NCBI RefSeq assembly: GCF_003254545.1
Contig: NZ_QJRH01000067.1
Span: 62,001-126,000, forward strand
DNA: 64,000 nucleotides
Origin: Flavobacterium tistrianum
Lineage (GTDB): Bacteria; Bacteroidota; Bacteroidia; Flavobacteriales; Flavobacteriaceae
Direction of reading: 5' to 3'
The position numbers and the translations under genes are program-made. The notes under the pieces were generated by a model, which worked only from the letters and a program-made list of their open reading frames with translations, did no database searches and was not told where the DNA came from. Numbering within the stretch: the first letter of the stretch is position 1; the number at the start of each line of letters is the position of its first letter. Shown here one piece after another: positions 44,710-52,575 of the stretch.

Positions 44710-45453
44710 CTATTGAAAATTCAGATACTTCTTTACTTCTTCATATGGGAATAAAAGCTCTTTTGGACCATCTGCATAAGCTGCAGCTTCGTATGAGTTG
44801 TAATATAAAAGTAAACCAGCTGAAGTGTAAAAAATGTTTTGAGGAAGTTGAAATTTATCATTTTCAAACATTAATCCTGTTGCATTTATGTTTGCTTTTT
44901 CAGGGATTTTATATTTTGCTCGAAATGTTTTTTCGGCGAATGCCTTAAACTCTTTTTCGTTTTTAAATAATTGTTTGTTGAAAATTGTTTTTCCTGTTTT
45001 TTTATCGAATAATAATGATCGGTAGCCTTGATAACCGTGAGCGCCTCCAGTAAAGGTATAATGGTCGATTTTAAGGTTTAAAACCTGATCAGATTCAAAT
45101 TCGATGTTTCCGATTATTTTAGCTTCCCAGCCAAAAGTGTCATTTGGGAATTTTTGATGCATTTCTTCGTATGAAGAAATAAAAGATTTAGCCAACGATT
45201 TATAATCATCGACTTTTACTGAATCTTCTTCGAAAAATACAATCTCTTTTATAACAGCAAAGACTTTTTTATTGATGCTGTCTGATGTTACTTTATTATT
45301 TTTAGCAATTGGAACTTCTATCGTGATTTTCGGGCAGTCATTTGCGCACGGTACAGTAGATTTCTCTTCAAACGTTTCATTTTCAAATGAAAGCTCTTTT
45401 TTGCAACTTGTAAAAATCAAACACAAAAAGATTATAAATAAGTAATTTTTCAT
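44710..45453 (-). CDS. DUF3298/RsiV-like lipoprotein
   Basis: A 247-residue lipoprotein with lipobox ending at Cys17 (IFTSCKK). The body has an N-terminal DUF4163-like part and a C-terminal DUF3298 domain (NLKIDHYTFTGGAHGYQGYRSLLFDKKTG), the fold found in RsiV and other peptidoglycan-binding proteins. Function is unknown. It is monocistronic, convergent with the AlbA_2 gene and divergent from the trans-sulfuration gene. Confidence 0.83.
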   Translation of the reverse strand: MKNYLFIIFLCLIFTSCKKELSFENETFEEKSTVPCANDCPKITIEVPIAKNNKVTSDSINKKVFAVIKEIVFFEEDSVKVDDYKSLAKSFISSYEEMHQKFPNDTFGWEAKIIGNIEFESDQVLNLKIDHYTFTGGAHGYQGYRSLLFDKKTGKTIFNKQLFKNEKEFKAFAEKTFRAKYKIPEKANINATGLMFENDKFQLPQNIFYTSAGLLLYYNSYEAAAYADGPKELLFPYEEVKKYLNFQ

Positions 45454-45475
45454 ATCAAAAAGTGTTAATTATCTA

Positions 45476-45483
45476 CAAAGGTA
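45476..45483 (-). promoter_or_regulatory. -7 promoter element for the DUF3298 lipoprotein
   Basis: On the minus strand this reads TACCTTTG (TAnnTTTG), 22 bases before the start codon. Confidence 0.38.
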
Positions 45484-45516
45484 AGAAGTTGTGTCACGAA
45501 AAAATAAATTAAGCGG

Positions 45517-45524
45517 TAAATTTG
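45517..45524 (+). promoter_or_regulatory. -7 promoter element for the trans-sulfuration gene
   Basis: TAAATTTG (TAnnTTTG) lies 33 bases before the start. The nearest upstream TTG (45489-45491) is spaced 25 bases, longer than the usual range. Confidence 0.35.
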
Positions 45525-45557
45525 TAAAAGAATTAAGGAATTTAAATTTATAACTAT

Positions 45558-46700
45558 ATGAAATTCAATACAAAAGTAATACACGGCGGACAGCATCATG
45601 ATCCAAGTACAGGTGCAGTTATGCCGCCAGTATATCAAACTTCAACATTTGTGCAAACAAGCCCAGGGAAACCTTTGGCAGATTACGAATATAGTAGAGC
45701 CTCAAATCCGACGCGTACTGCTTTAGAAGACGCTTTGGCAAGTATTGAAAACGGAACCCGCGGTTTGGCATTTTCGTCTGGTCTTGCTGCTACAGATTGT
45801 GTTTTAAGATCTTTTAAAGCTGGAGATGAAATCATTGCAATGGATGATTTGTATGGCGGAACTTACAGAATGTTTTCTCGCGTATATAAAGATTCAGGTA
45901 TTAAATTTCATTTTGTTGATATGACAAATATTGATAAACTGAAAAGTTTAATCAACGAAAATACGAAGTTAATCTGGGTAGAAACACCAACCAATCCGTT
46001 GATGAAATTGGCAGATATTAAGGAAATAGCAAAAATCACTCAAGAGAAAAAAATTCTCCTTGCTGTAGATAATACTTTTGCAACTCCATATTTGCAAAAA
46101 CCTCTAGATTTAGGAGCAGATATCGTGATGCATTCAGCAACAAAATATTTAGGAGGACATTCTGATGTAATTGCTGGTGCCTTAATTGTAAAAGACGCAG
46201 CACTTGGAGACCAATTGCATTTCCAACAATTTGCAACTGGAGCAACTCTTGGACCAATGGACAGTTTCTTAGTTTTAAGAGGAATCAAAACTTTAGCTTT
46301 AAGAGTTCAAAGACATTGCGAGAATGGTGAGAAAGTGGTTGAGTATTTGAGCAATCACCCAAAGATTAAAACGGTTTATTATCCAGGTTTAGAAAATCAT
46401 CCGTTTCATGAAATTGCTAAAAAGCAAATGAAAGCTTTTGGCGGAATGGTTTCTTTTGATTTTAAATCAGGTAAAAAAGAAGATTCTATCGCGTTTTTAG
46501 AAAAGTTGAAAGTATTTACACTGGCTGAATCTCTAGGCGGAGTAGAATCATTGGCAAATCACCCAGCATTAATGACACACGCATCGATTCCTGCAGACAA
46601 AAGAGCAGAAGTTGGTATTACTGACGATTTGGTTCGATTGAGTGTTGGTATAGAAGATGCAGAAGATTTAATTGCCGATTTGGAACAAGCGCTTTCTTAA
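45558..46700 (+). CDS. Trans-sulfuration PLP enzyme (cystathionine gamma-synthase/gamma-lyase family)
   Basis: A 380-residue PLP-dependent enzyme of the Cys/Met metabolism family. The PLP lysine is Lys196 in SATKYLGGHSD; the family also shows SRASNPTR, SSGLAATDCVLR and AESLGGVESLANHPALMTH. It could be cystathionine gamma-synthase, gamma-lyase or methionine gamma-lyase; sequence alone does not decide. It is monocistronic, with a terminator that is part of a dispersed repeat family. Confidence 0.93.
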   Translation: MKFNTKVIHGGQHHDPSTGAVMPPVYQTSTFVQTSPGKPLADYEYSRASNPTRTALEDALASIENGTRGLAFSSGLAATDCVLRSFKAGDEIIAMDDLYGGTYRMFSRVYKDSGIKFHFVDMTNIDKLKSLINENTKLIWVETPTNPLMKLADIKEIAKITQEKKILLAVDNTFATPYLQKPLDLGADIVMHSATKYLGGHSDVIAGALIVKDAALGDQLHFQQFATGATLGPMDSFLVLRGIKTLALRVQRHCENGEKVVEYLSNHPKIKTVYYPGLENHPFHEIAKKQMKAFGGMVSFDFKSGKKEDSIAFLEKLKVFTLAESLGGVESLANHPALMTHASIPADKRAEVGITDDLVRLSVGIEDAEDLIADLEQALS

Positions 46701-46721
46701 AAAGAAATTCCAATAAAACTA

Positions 46722-46766
46722 AAAATCCCAAATTCCAAAGTAATTAAAATTGGAATTTGGGATTTT
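46722..46766. terminator. Bidirectional terminator, AAAATCCCAAATTCC family, copy 2
   Basis: Perfect 16-base arms (46722-46737 with 46751-46766) between the convergent trans-sulfuration and barrel genes. The stem has the same sequence as the terminator at 31615-31656, with only the loop changed. Confidence 0.82.
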
Positions 46767-46789
46767 ATATTTTGAGATTTTAATTTTTT

Positions 46790-47581
46790 TTAGAATTCTA
46801 GATAGTAGATGTATCCAAAGTTAAACCAAACCTGCCAGTCGTTAGATTTGTTTTCTTTATAAATGTCTTTATTTGGGTTTAATCCGTCGATCCAGTCTGT
46901 GCTGTACATATGAAAACGAGTTTCAAACATTAAATCACTCATTTCAGTCAGTTTGTAATGTACACCGACAGCAGCTGTAGCGGCTAAAGCTACGCCAGTT
47001 TCAGTAGAAAAACCATGTGCACGTCCATCAGAAGGAGTTAGGTATTTTCCTGGTGTGATATTAGGAAATGTCATGTCTCCCAAATGTGATCCAACTTTTG
47101 CTGAATAGTAGCTCACCTGAACCCCAAAAGCTCCATACGGACTGAAGCTACCAACTGAGTTTTCGAAATCGTGAATTTTCATAAAAGGAGAAAATTCTAG
47201 CTGTGTACCCAAACTTACTATGCTTGAGCTAGCATGCATGTTTCTTAATTGCGTTGCAAATAATCCGTTAGGTTTGTGTTCAACCCATTGGCCATGATGC
47301 TTTAAAGTAGTTTTGCTATAAGAAAGATCAGATCTTACTTTGAAATGTTCTGTGAAAAAGTTTTCTCTATTGTTGTTCGCAGAAAAGTTAATAAAGTGCA
47401 TGACTCCAATGCCAAAACCTGTGTTTCCAACATTATTATCAAAGTTGTTTCTTTCTCCAAAATCGGACTGTAAAGTTACAGGTCCTGCATATATTCCGAT
47501 CTCTTGGGCTAATCCTTGCGCTGATACAGCAGATGATATGCCCAATAAGGCAAATAATGTGATAAATAGGTGCTTATGCAT
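46790..47581 (-). CDS. Outer-membrane beta-barrel protein (Flavobacteriia-specific)
   Basis: A 263-residue exported protein: signal peptide (ending SAVSAQ) and alternating beta strands with a terminal aromatic (GYIYYLEF), consistent with an outer-membrane barrel. I believe it belongs to a Flavobacteriia family annotated as THC0290_0291, but I could not check this. Function unknown. A near-perfect promoter (TTG-N18-TATATTTG) lies just upstream. Confidence 0.72.
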   Translation of the reverse strand: MHKHLFITLFALLGISSAVSAQGLAQEIGIYAGPVTLQSDFGERNNFDNNVGNTGFGIGVMHFINFSANNNRENFFTEHFKVRSDLSYSKTTLKHHGQWVEHKPNGLFATQLRNMHASSSIVSLGTQLEFSPFMKIHDFENSVGSFSPYGAFGVQVSYYSAKVGSHLGDMTFPNITPGKYLTPSDGRAHGFSTETGVALAATAAVGVHYKLTEMSDLMFETRFHMYSTDWIDGLNPNKDIYKENKSNDWQVWFNFGYIYYLEF

Positions 47582-47605
47582 TTTTTAGGGGCTTACAAAT
47601 CGAGG

Positions 47606-47634
47606 CAAATATATAAAAAACATAATCGATTCAA
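47606..47634 (-). promoter_or_regulatory. Promoter for the outer-membrane barrel gene
   Basis: On the minus strand TTG (47634-47632) lies 18 bases before TATATTTG (47613-47606), a full match to the Bacteroidota consensus, about 25 bases ahead of the ATG. Confidence 0.6.
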
Positions 47635-47808
47635 AATATTAAATTGCTGTATTGAAAAATAAGTAACAAAATACTTAATTTACTAACTTTTAAAAGGTGA
47701 TTTGCATGTAAACACCTACATGAAAAATGTGTTTCTTTTGGAATGTTTGAAAAAACCACAAATCGATTCAAAAAAGTGAAAAATGTAACATCGAATCATT
47801 ATTTGCTA

Positions 47809-47839
47809 TATCTTTGTCAGTTAAAACGAAAACGTTTTC
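47809..47839 (+). promoter_or_regulatory. gdhA -7 element with a downstream operator-like palindrome
   Basis: TATCTTTG (47809-47816) matches TAnnTTTG. The 12-base perfect palindrome GAAAACGTTTTC (47828-47839) lies just after the expected start site and resembles LacI/CcpA-type operators, suggesting repressor control of gdhA. Confidence 0.45.
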
Positions 47840-47908
47840 TTAAACGTGTTTTCTTATTTTTATAAGAGTGAAAATTAAATCTAAATTATCTGAAAATTTA
47901 TTTCAAAG

Positions 47909-49252
47909 ATGGAACAAAAAATAAATGAGTTTATGGCTCTTGTTGAGTCAAAAAATCCAAACGAGCCAGAATTTCTTCAAGCAGTTAGAGAATTTGCTGA
48001 AACTGTAATTCCGTTCATATCTGAGCGTAAAAAATATGATGGAAAGAACATCCTTTTAAGAATCGCTGAACCAGAAAGATCAATAATATTCAGAGTTCCA
48101 TGGGTAGACGATAAAGGAGAAATTATTGTAAATAGAGGTTTCAGAATTCAAATGAACTCTGCGATTGGACCTTACAAAGGAGGAATTAGATTTCACCACA
48201 CAGTAAACTTATCAGTTTTAAAATTCCTTGCTTTCGAACAAGTTTTCAAAAACAGTTTGACAACTCTTCCAATGGGTGGAGGTAAAGGTGGTTCTGATTT
48301 TGATCCAGAAGGAAAATCTGATGCAGAAATTATGCGTTTCTGCCAGTCATTCATGACAGAATTATGCCGTCATATTGGTCCAGATCTTGATGTTCCTGCA
48401 GGAGATATTGGTGTTGGAGCAAGAGAAATTGGTTATTTGTTCGGACAATATAAAAGAATCAGAAATGAATTTACTGGAGTTTTAACTGGAAAAGGTTTGG
48501 CTTATGGAGGTTCATTAATCAGACCAGAAGCTACAGGATATGGAGTAGTTTATTTTACAGATCAAATGCTTCGTACTATCGGACATGAGATTAAAGGTAA
48601 AAGAGTTGCTATTTCAGGATTCGGAAACGTAGCTTGGGGAGTAGCTTTAAAAGTAAATGAATTAGGAGGTAAAGTGGTTACAATCTCTGGACCTGACGGA
48701 TACATTTATGATGAAGAGGGAATCTCTGGAGAAAAAATTGACCATATGGTTGAAATGAGAGCTACTGGAGATAATAGAGCAGAAAGATATTTAGAGAAAT
48801 ATCCAAATGCAATATTCCATAAAGGTAAAAGCCCTTGGGAAGTAAAAGTAGATATCGCAATTCCATGTGCTACTCAAAACGAATTAAACGGTGATGATGC
48901 TAAGAAATTAATCGATAATGGCGTTTTATGTGTAACTGAAGCTGCAAATATGCCTTCTACATTAGATGCTATTAAACTTTTCTTAGATAATAAAGTATTA
49001 TTCGCGCCAGGAAAAGCTGCTAACGCTGGTGGTGTTGCTGCGTCTGGACTAGAAATGACCCAAAACTCAATTCGTTTGAACTGGACTAGTGAAGAAGTAG
49101 ACTTGAGATTGAAAGAAATCATGATCGGAATTCATAACCAATGTAAAAAATACGGTGCTGAAGAAGACGGATATGTGAACTACGTAAAAGGAGCAAACAT
49201 TGCCGGATTTGTGAAAGTTGCCGATGCGATGCTTGCACAAGGTGTCGTTTAA
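47909..49252 (+). CDS. gdhA: NADP-type glutamate dehydrogenase
   Basis: A 447-residue hexameric enzyme linking 2-oxoglutarate, ammonia and glutamate. The catalytic region is LPMGGGKGGSDFDPEGKSD, with VPAGDIGVGAREIGYLFG, the Rossmann ISGFGNVAWG, and C-terminal PGKAANAGGVAASGLEM. Length and motifs match bacterial NADP-GDH. It is monocistronic, with a strong terminator, and the upstream palindrome suggests control by a LacI-like repressor. Confidence 0.97.
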   Translation: MEQKINEFMALVESKNPNEPEFLQAVREFAETVIPFISERKKYDGKNILLRIAEPERSIIFRVPWVDDKGEIIVNRGFRIQMNSAIGPYKGGIRFHHTVNLSVLKFLAFEQVFKNSLTTLPMGGGKGGSDFDPEGKSDAEIMRFCQSFMTELCRHIGPDLDVPAGDIGVGAREIGYLFGQYKRIRNEFTGVLTGKGLAYGGSLIRPEATGYGVVYFTDQMLRTIGHEIKGKRVAISGFGNVAWGVALKVNELGGKVVTISGPDGYIYDEEGISGEKIDHMVEMRATGDNRAERYLEKYPNAIFHKGKSPWEVKVDIAIPCATQNELNGDDAKKLIDNGVLCVTEAANMPSTLDAIKLFLDNKVLFAPGKAANAGGVAASGLEMTQNSIRLNWTSEEVDLRLKEIMIGIHNQCKKYGAEEDGYVNYVKGANIAGFVKVADAMLAQGVV

Positions 49253-49273
49253 GATTTACTTACTACTATAAAA

Positions 49274-49316
49274 AATACCCTCGATTATCCTCATAAGATA
49301 TCGAGGGTATTTTATT
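49274..49316 (+). terminator. Terminator of gdhA
   Basis: Perfect 12-base arms beginning AATACCCTCGAT (49274-49285 with 49300-49311) and a T-rich tail, 22 bases past the stop. Confidence 0.85.
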
Positions 49317-49349
49317 TGTGCTAAAAATTAAATAAAATCTTGATTGTAG

Positions 49350-49357
49350 TATATTTG
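49350..49357 (+). promoter_or_regulatory. -7 promoter element for porZ
   Basis: TATATTTG (TAnnTTTG) lies 20 bases before the porZ ATG. No TTG at the ideal -33 distance. Confidence 0.4.
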
Positions 49358-49376
49358 CGCTAATCGAATACATTAA

Positions 49377-51662
49377 ATGATGAAAAAAGTATTTTTCTGC
49401 GGTTTGTTTTTACTTCTCATTCAGTTTTGCGAAGCGCAAGGCAAATTGTCTTGGCAGGGGTATTTTTCATTTAATGAAATAAAAGATATTTCTGAGTCGG
49501 CTACAAGCGTATTTGTGGCTTCAGAAAACGCATTGTTTTCTAAAAATGTTACAACAAATATTCTTAAAACAACAACTACCGTTGATGGACTATCAGGTCA
49601 GACTATTTCTGCGGTTTATTATAGTGAAACATTCAAAAAAACAATAATCGGCTACGAAAATGGCTTAATGATTTTGGTTAATGATACGGATGGAAGTATT
49701 TTAAAAGTAGTTGATATAATCAATAAACAACTGCCGGCAAAGACAAAAAAGATCAATCATTTTGCGGAAGACAATGGAATAGTTTATGTTTCTTGTGATT
49801 TTGGAATTGTGCAATTCAATTTGAAAACTTCACAATTTGGCGATACTTATTTTATTGGTGATAACGGTGCTGAAATAAGCGTTAAGCAAACTGCTGTTTT
49901 TAACGGATTTATTTTTGCAGCAACATCGAGTGGTATTAGAAAAGCAGATAAAACAAATGCCAATCTTGTAGATTACAATCAATGGTCGGTGGTAAACGGA
50001 GGAAGCTGGTCTAGCGTAGAAACTTTAGATACTGAACTTATCGCAATAAATGATTCCGGATATATTCATAGATTCAATTCAAGCACATTTGTCGGTTTTT
50101 TGCAATTGCCTCAGGCGGCAGTCGATACAAGAGCAAAAAATCACAATTTATTTGTTACAACTGCTAATACGGTTTATGTTTATAATAATCAGATGGTTTT
50201 GAATCGTCAGATTACAAATTCTCAGGTTTTAGATAATACTTTAAATTTTAGCTGTGTAACTGCAGTTGGAAATCAGATTTTTATTGGAACAAAAGAAAAA
50301 GGACTGTTTGTATCTTCTCTTAATAATGCCTCAGCATTTGAGAATAATATACCTGCGGGGCCAGTCCGAAACAATATTTTTGCTATAGACACAGGTTCAA
50401 ATGTTTTGTGGGCAGTTTATGGTGACTACGATGTTTCGTATAATCCTTATCCTCTAGATAATTACGGAATTAGCAAGTACAGTGCTTCAGGATGGTTGAA
50501 TATTGCTTATTCTGAAGTATATGACGCAAAATCGATTACAAGAGTTCTTGTTAATCCAAACAATGAAAAACAAGTTTATGCGAGTTCATTCTTTTCTGGT
50601 CTGGTGAAAGTTGAAAATGATGTTCCGAGTTTTTTATACAATGAAAAAAATAGCGGTTTAGAATCCTTAACTACAGGAGACCCAAACTATATTGATATCC
50701 GTATCAATGCAGCAGCATTTGATAAATCTGGAAATCTTTGGGTAACAAATAGCCGAATTAAAAACGGGCTCAAAGTTCTAAAAACAAATGGACAATGGGG
50801 AAGTTATGCTATGACTTCTATTTTGGACAATGCTGGGGAAAGTAACTATTCAAGTTTGGTTATTGACCGAAATAATGTAAAATGGATTGGAACTAATAAA
50901 GATGGAGTTGTGGGTTTTAATGAAAGCGGTAATGTCTTCAAAAAAATGACTTTTGGAGTTGATGCGGGAAATCTGCCAATTGCAGATGTTAGGGCATTGG
51001 CGTTAGACACGAAAAATCAGCTTTGGATTGGAACTACAAAAGGGCTAAGGGTTCTATCTAATGTTGCAAGTTTTCAGTCGGAAAGTCAGCTAAAAGCAAA
51101 TGCAATTATTATTACAGAAGATGATTTGGCTCAAGAATTATTATATGAGCAATTTATTACTTCTATTGTAGTTGACGGAGCAAACAATAAATGGATTGGA
51201 ACTGCCGATTCTGGAGTTTTTATGGTTTCGCCAAATGGTCAGGAAACCAAATATCATTTTACTATAAATAATTCTCCGTTACCGAGCAATTATGTAAATG
51301 ATATCAAGATAAATCCTAAGACGGGAGAAGTTTTTATAGCAACCAATAAAGGATTAGTTTCATTTAACGGAATTGCAACAGATGCAAACGATGATTTGAG
51401 TAATGTATATGTGTATCCAAATCCGGTTCGTCCAAATTACAACGGAACTGTAAAAGTTGCAGGATTAATTGATAAAGCGAATATCAAAATTACTGATATT
51501 GAAGGTAATTTAGTTTACGAAACAACTTCAGAAGGCGGAACGATCGAATGGGACACAACCGCTTTTGGCAAATATAAAGTGGCCTCTGGCGTTTATATGG
51601 TTTTTATCTCTGCAGAAGACGGAGGAGAAACTAAAGTCAAAAAAGTAATGATTATTCGATAG
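49377..51662 (+). CDS. porZ: PorZ-like type IX secretion protein (two beta-propellers, C-terminal sorting domain)
   Basis: A 761-residue exported protein. A signal peptide (ending EAQ) is followed by two beta-propeller-like regions, each with repeated GxxxWxGT/VxD-type blades (for example GTTKGLRVLSN and KWIGTADSGVFM), and a C-terminal sorting domain (about 675-760: VYVYPNPVRPNYNGTVKV ... KKVMIIR) of the type A kind used by the T9SS. PorZ attaches anionic lipopolysaccharide to secreted proteins. A second Met at 49380 could be the start. It is followed by recO, an order I associate with Bacteroidota. Confidence 0.85.
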   Translation: MMKKVFFCGLFLLLIQFCEAQGKLSWQGYFSFNEIKDISESATSVFVASENALFSKNVTTNILKTTTTVDGLSGQTISAVYYSETFKKTIIGYENGLMILVNDTDGSILKVVDIINKQLPAKTKKINHFAEDNGIVYVSCDFGIVQFNLKTSQFGDTYFIGDNGAEISVKQTAVFNGFIFAATSSGIRKADKTNANLVDYNQWSVVNGGSWSSVETLDTELIAINDSGYIHRFNSSTFVGFLQLPQAAVDTRAKNHNLFVTTANTVYVYNNQMVLNRQITNSQVLDNTLNFSCVTAVGNQIFIGTKEKGLFVSSLNNASAFENNIPAGPVRNNIFAIDTGSNVLWAVYGDYDVSYNPYPLDNYGISKYSASGWLNIAYSEVYDAKSITRVLVNPNNEKQVYASSFFSGLVKVENDVPSFLYNEKNSGLESLTTGDPNYIDIRINAAAFDKSGNLWVTNSRIKNGLKVLKTNGQWGSYAMTSILDNAGESNYSSLVIDRNNVKWIGTNKDGVVGFNESGNVFKKMTFGVDAGNLPIADVRALALDTKNQLWIGTTKGLRVLSNVASFQSESQLKANAIIITEDDLAQELLYEQFITSIVVDGANNKWIGTADSGVFMVSPNGQETKYHFTINNSPLPSNYVNDIKINPKTGEVFIATNKGLVSFNGIATDANDDLSNVYVYPNPVRPNYNGTVKVAGLIDKANIKITDIEGNLVYETTSEGGTIEWDTTAFGKYKVASGVYMVFISAEDGGETKVKKVMIIR

Positions 51663-51731
51663 TATTCAGTGGCAGTCTCAGTTTTCGGCCCAAACCTGAA
51701 ACTTGAAACCTGAAACAATAAAACAAAAATT

Positions 51732-52445
51732 GTGCTCGTCAAAACAAAAGCCATAGTAATCTCTTCTCTAAAATTTCAAGAAAAAAGCTTGATCGTAAAA
51801 TGTTTTACACTTTCAAGTGGGCTGAAATCTTATTTTGTGCGTGACGCTTTTTCAAGCCGAAAGGCAAGTCAGAAGATTGCTTATTTTCAGCCTTTTTCGA
51901 TTCTAGAAATTGAGGCTGTCCATAAAAATAAAGGAACGCTTGAAAATTTTAAAGAAATAAAAACTGCCATTCCTTTTCAGAGTATCCACACTGATATTGT
52001 GAAAAGTACAATGGTAATGTTTCTTTCAGAAATGCTTCATTATTCTATTCAAGAAGAAGAAAAAAACGAACAGCTTTTCTTGTTTTTAGAAACGGCGCTA
52101 ACTTGGCTGGATCATCATAACGAAATTTCTAATTTTCATTTAATACTTCTTTTAGAAATTACGAAGTATCTTGGTTTTTACCCAGACCTTTCAGATATTA
52201 GCCTTCCTTTTTTTGAAATGAATGAGGGGATTTTTACTCTTTTTCAGAATGGAAGTGTGCTCTCAGAACATGAAACCAATCTATTTAAAAAACTACTTGA
52301 GTTAAAATTTGATAATGATCAAAAGGTTTTTCATGTCTTAGAAAGACAAATTCTGCTGAGAATTCTCATTGATTATTACAGTTTGCATTTGGAGGGATTC
52401 AAAAAACCTAAATCTTTAGAGATTTTAAAGGAGGTTTTCTCTTAA
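51732..52445 (+). CDS. recO: DNA repair protein RecO (GTG start)
   Basis: A 237-residue recombination mediator that helps RecR load RecA. The N-terminal OB-fold starts LVKTKAIVISSLKFQEKSLIVKCFT, typical of RecO, and the C-terminal half is helical. No ATG fits; GTG at 51732 gives the expected N-terminus. The zinc-finger cysteines of some RecO proteins are not evident. The 69-base gap after porZ carries an AAACCTGAAACTTGAAAC repeat. Confidence 0.9.
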   Translation: MLVKTKAIVISSLKFQEKSLIVKCFTLSSGLKSYFVRDAFSSRKASQKIAYFQPFSILEIEAVHKNKGTLENFKEIKTAIPFQSIHTDIVKSTMVMFLSEMLHYSIQEEEKNEQLFLFLETALTWLDHHNEISNFHLILLLEITKYLGFYPDLSDISLPFFEMNEGIFTLFQNGSVLSEHETNLFKKLLELKFDNDQKVFHVLERQILLRILIDYYSLHLEGFKKPKSLEILKEVFS

Positions 52446-52543
52446 ATCAATAAAAAAGATATTATTTGTTGCGGAATCTACTCGAAATTTCCTAGATCTG
52501 GTCTTTTTTACCTTATCTTTTATCTATTTTCCTTAAAATTCCT

Positions 52544-52551
52544 TACTTTCG
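52544..52551 (+). promoter_or_regulatory. Weak -7 element for ileS
   Basis: TACTTTCG, one mismatch from TAnnTTTG, lies 25 bases before the ileS start. I see no T-box-like leader in the 130-base gap. Confidence 0.28.
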
Positions 52552-52575
52552 CACCTCGTTTAAGAAAATGATAAA

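Larger units (their letters stand above)
47582..47908. other. Divergent 327-base control region for the barrel gene and gdhA
   Basis: No coding frame. It contains the barrel-gene promoter (47606-47634), a gdhA -7 element and operator-like palindrome (47809-47839), and a 13-base direct repeat AATCGATTCAAAA at 47624-47636 and 47761-47773. Confidence 0.6.

Noticed and set aside
52446..52575. T-box leader of ileS
   Set aside because: No specifier-loop or antiterminator hairpin is visible in the 130 bases, and T-boxes are not expected in this phylum.
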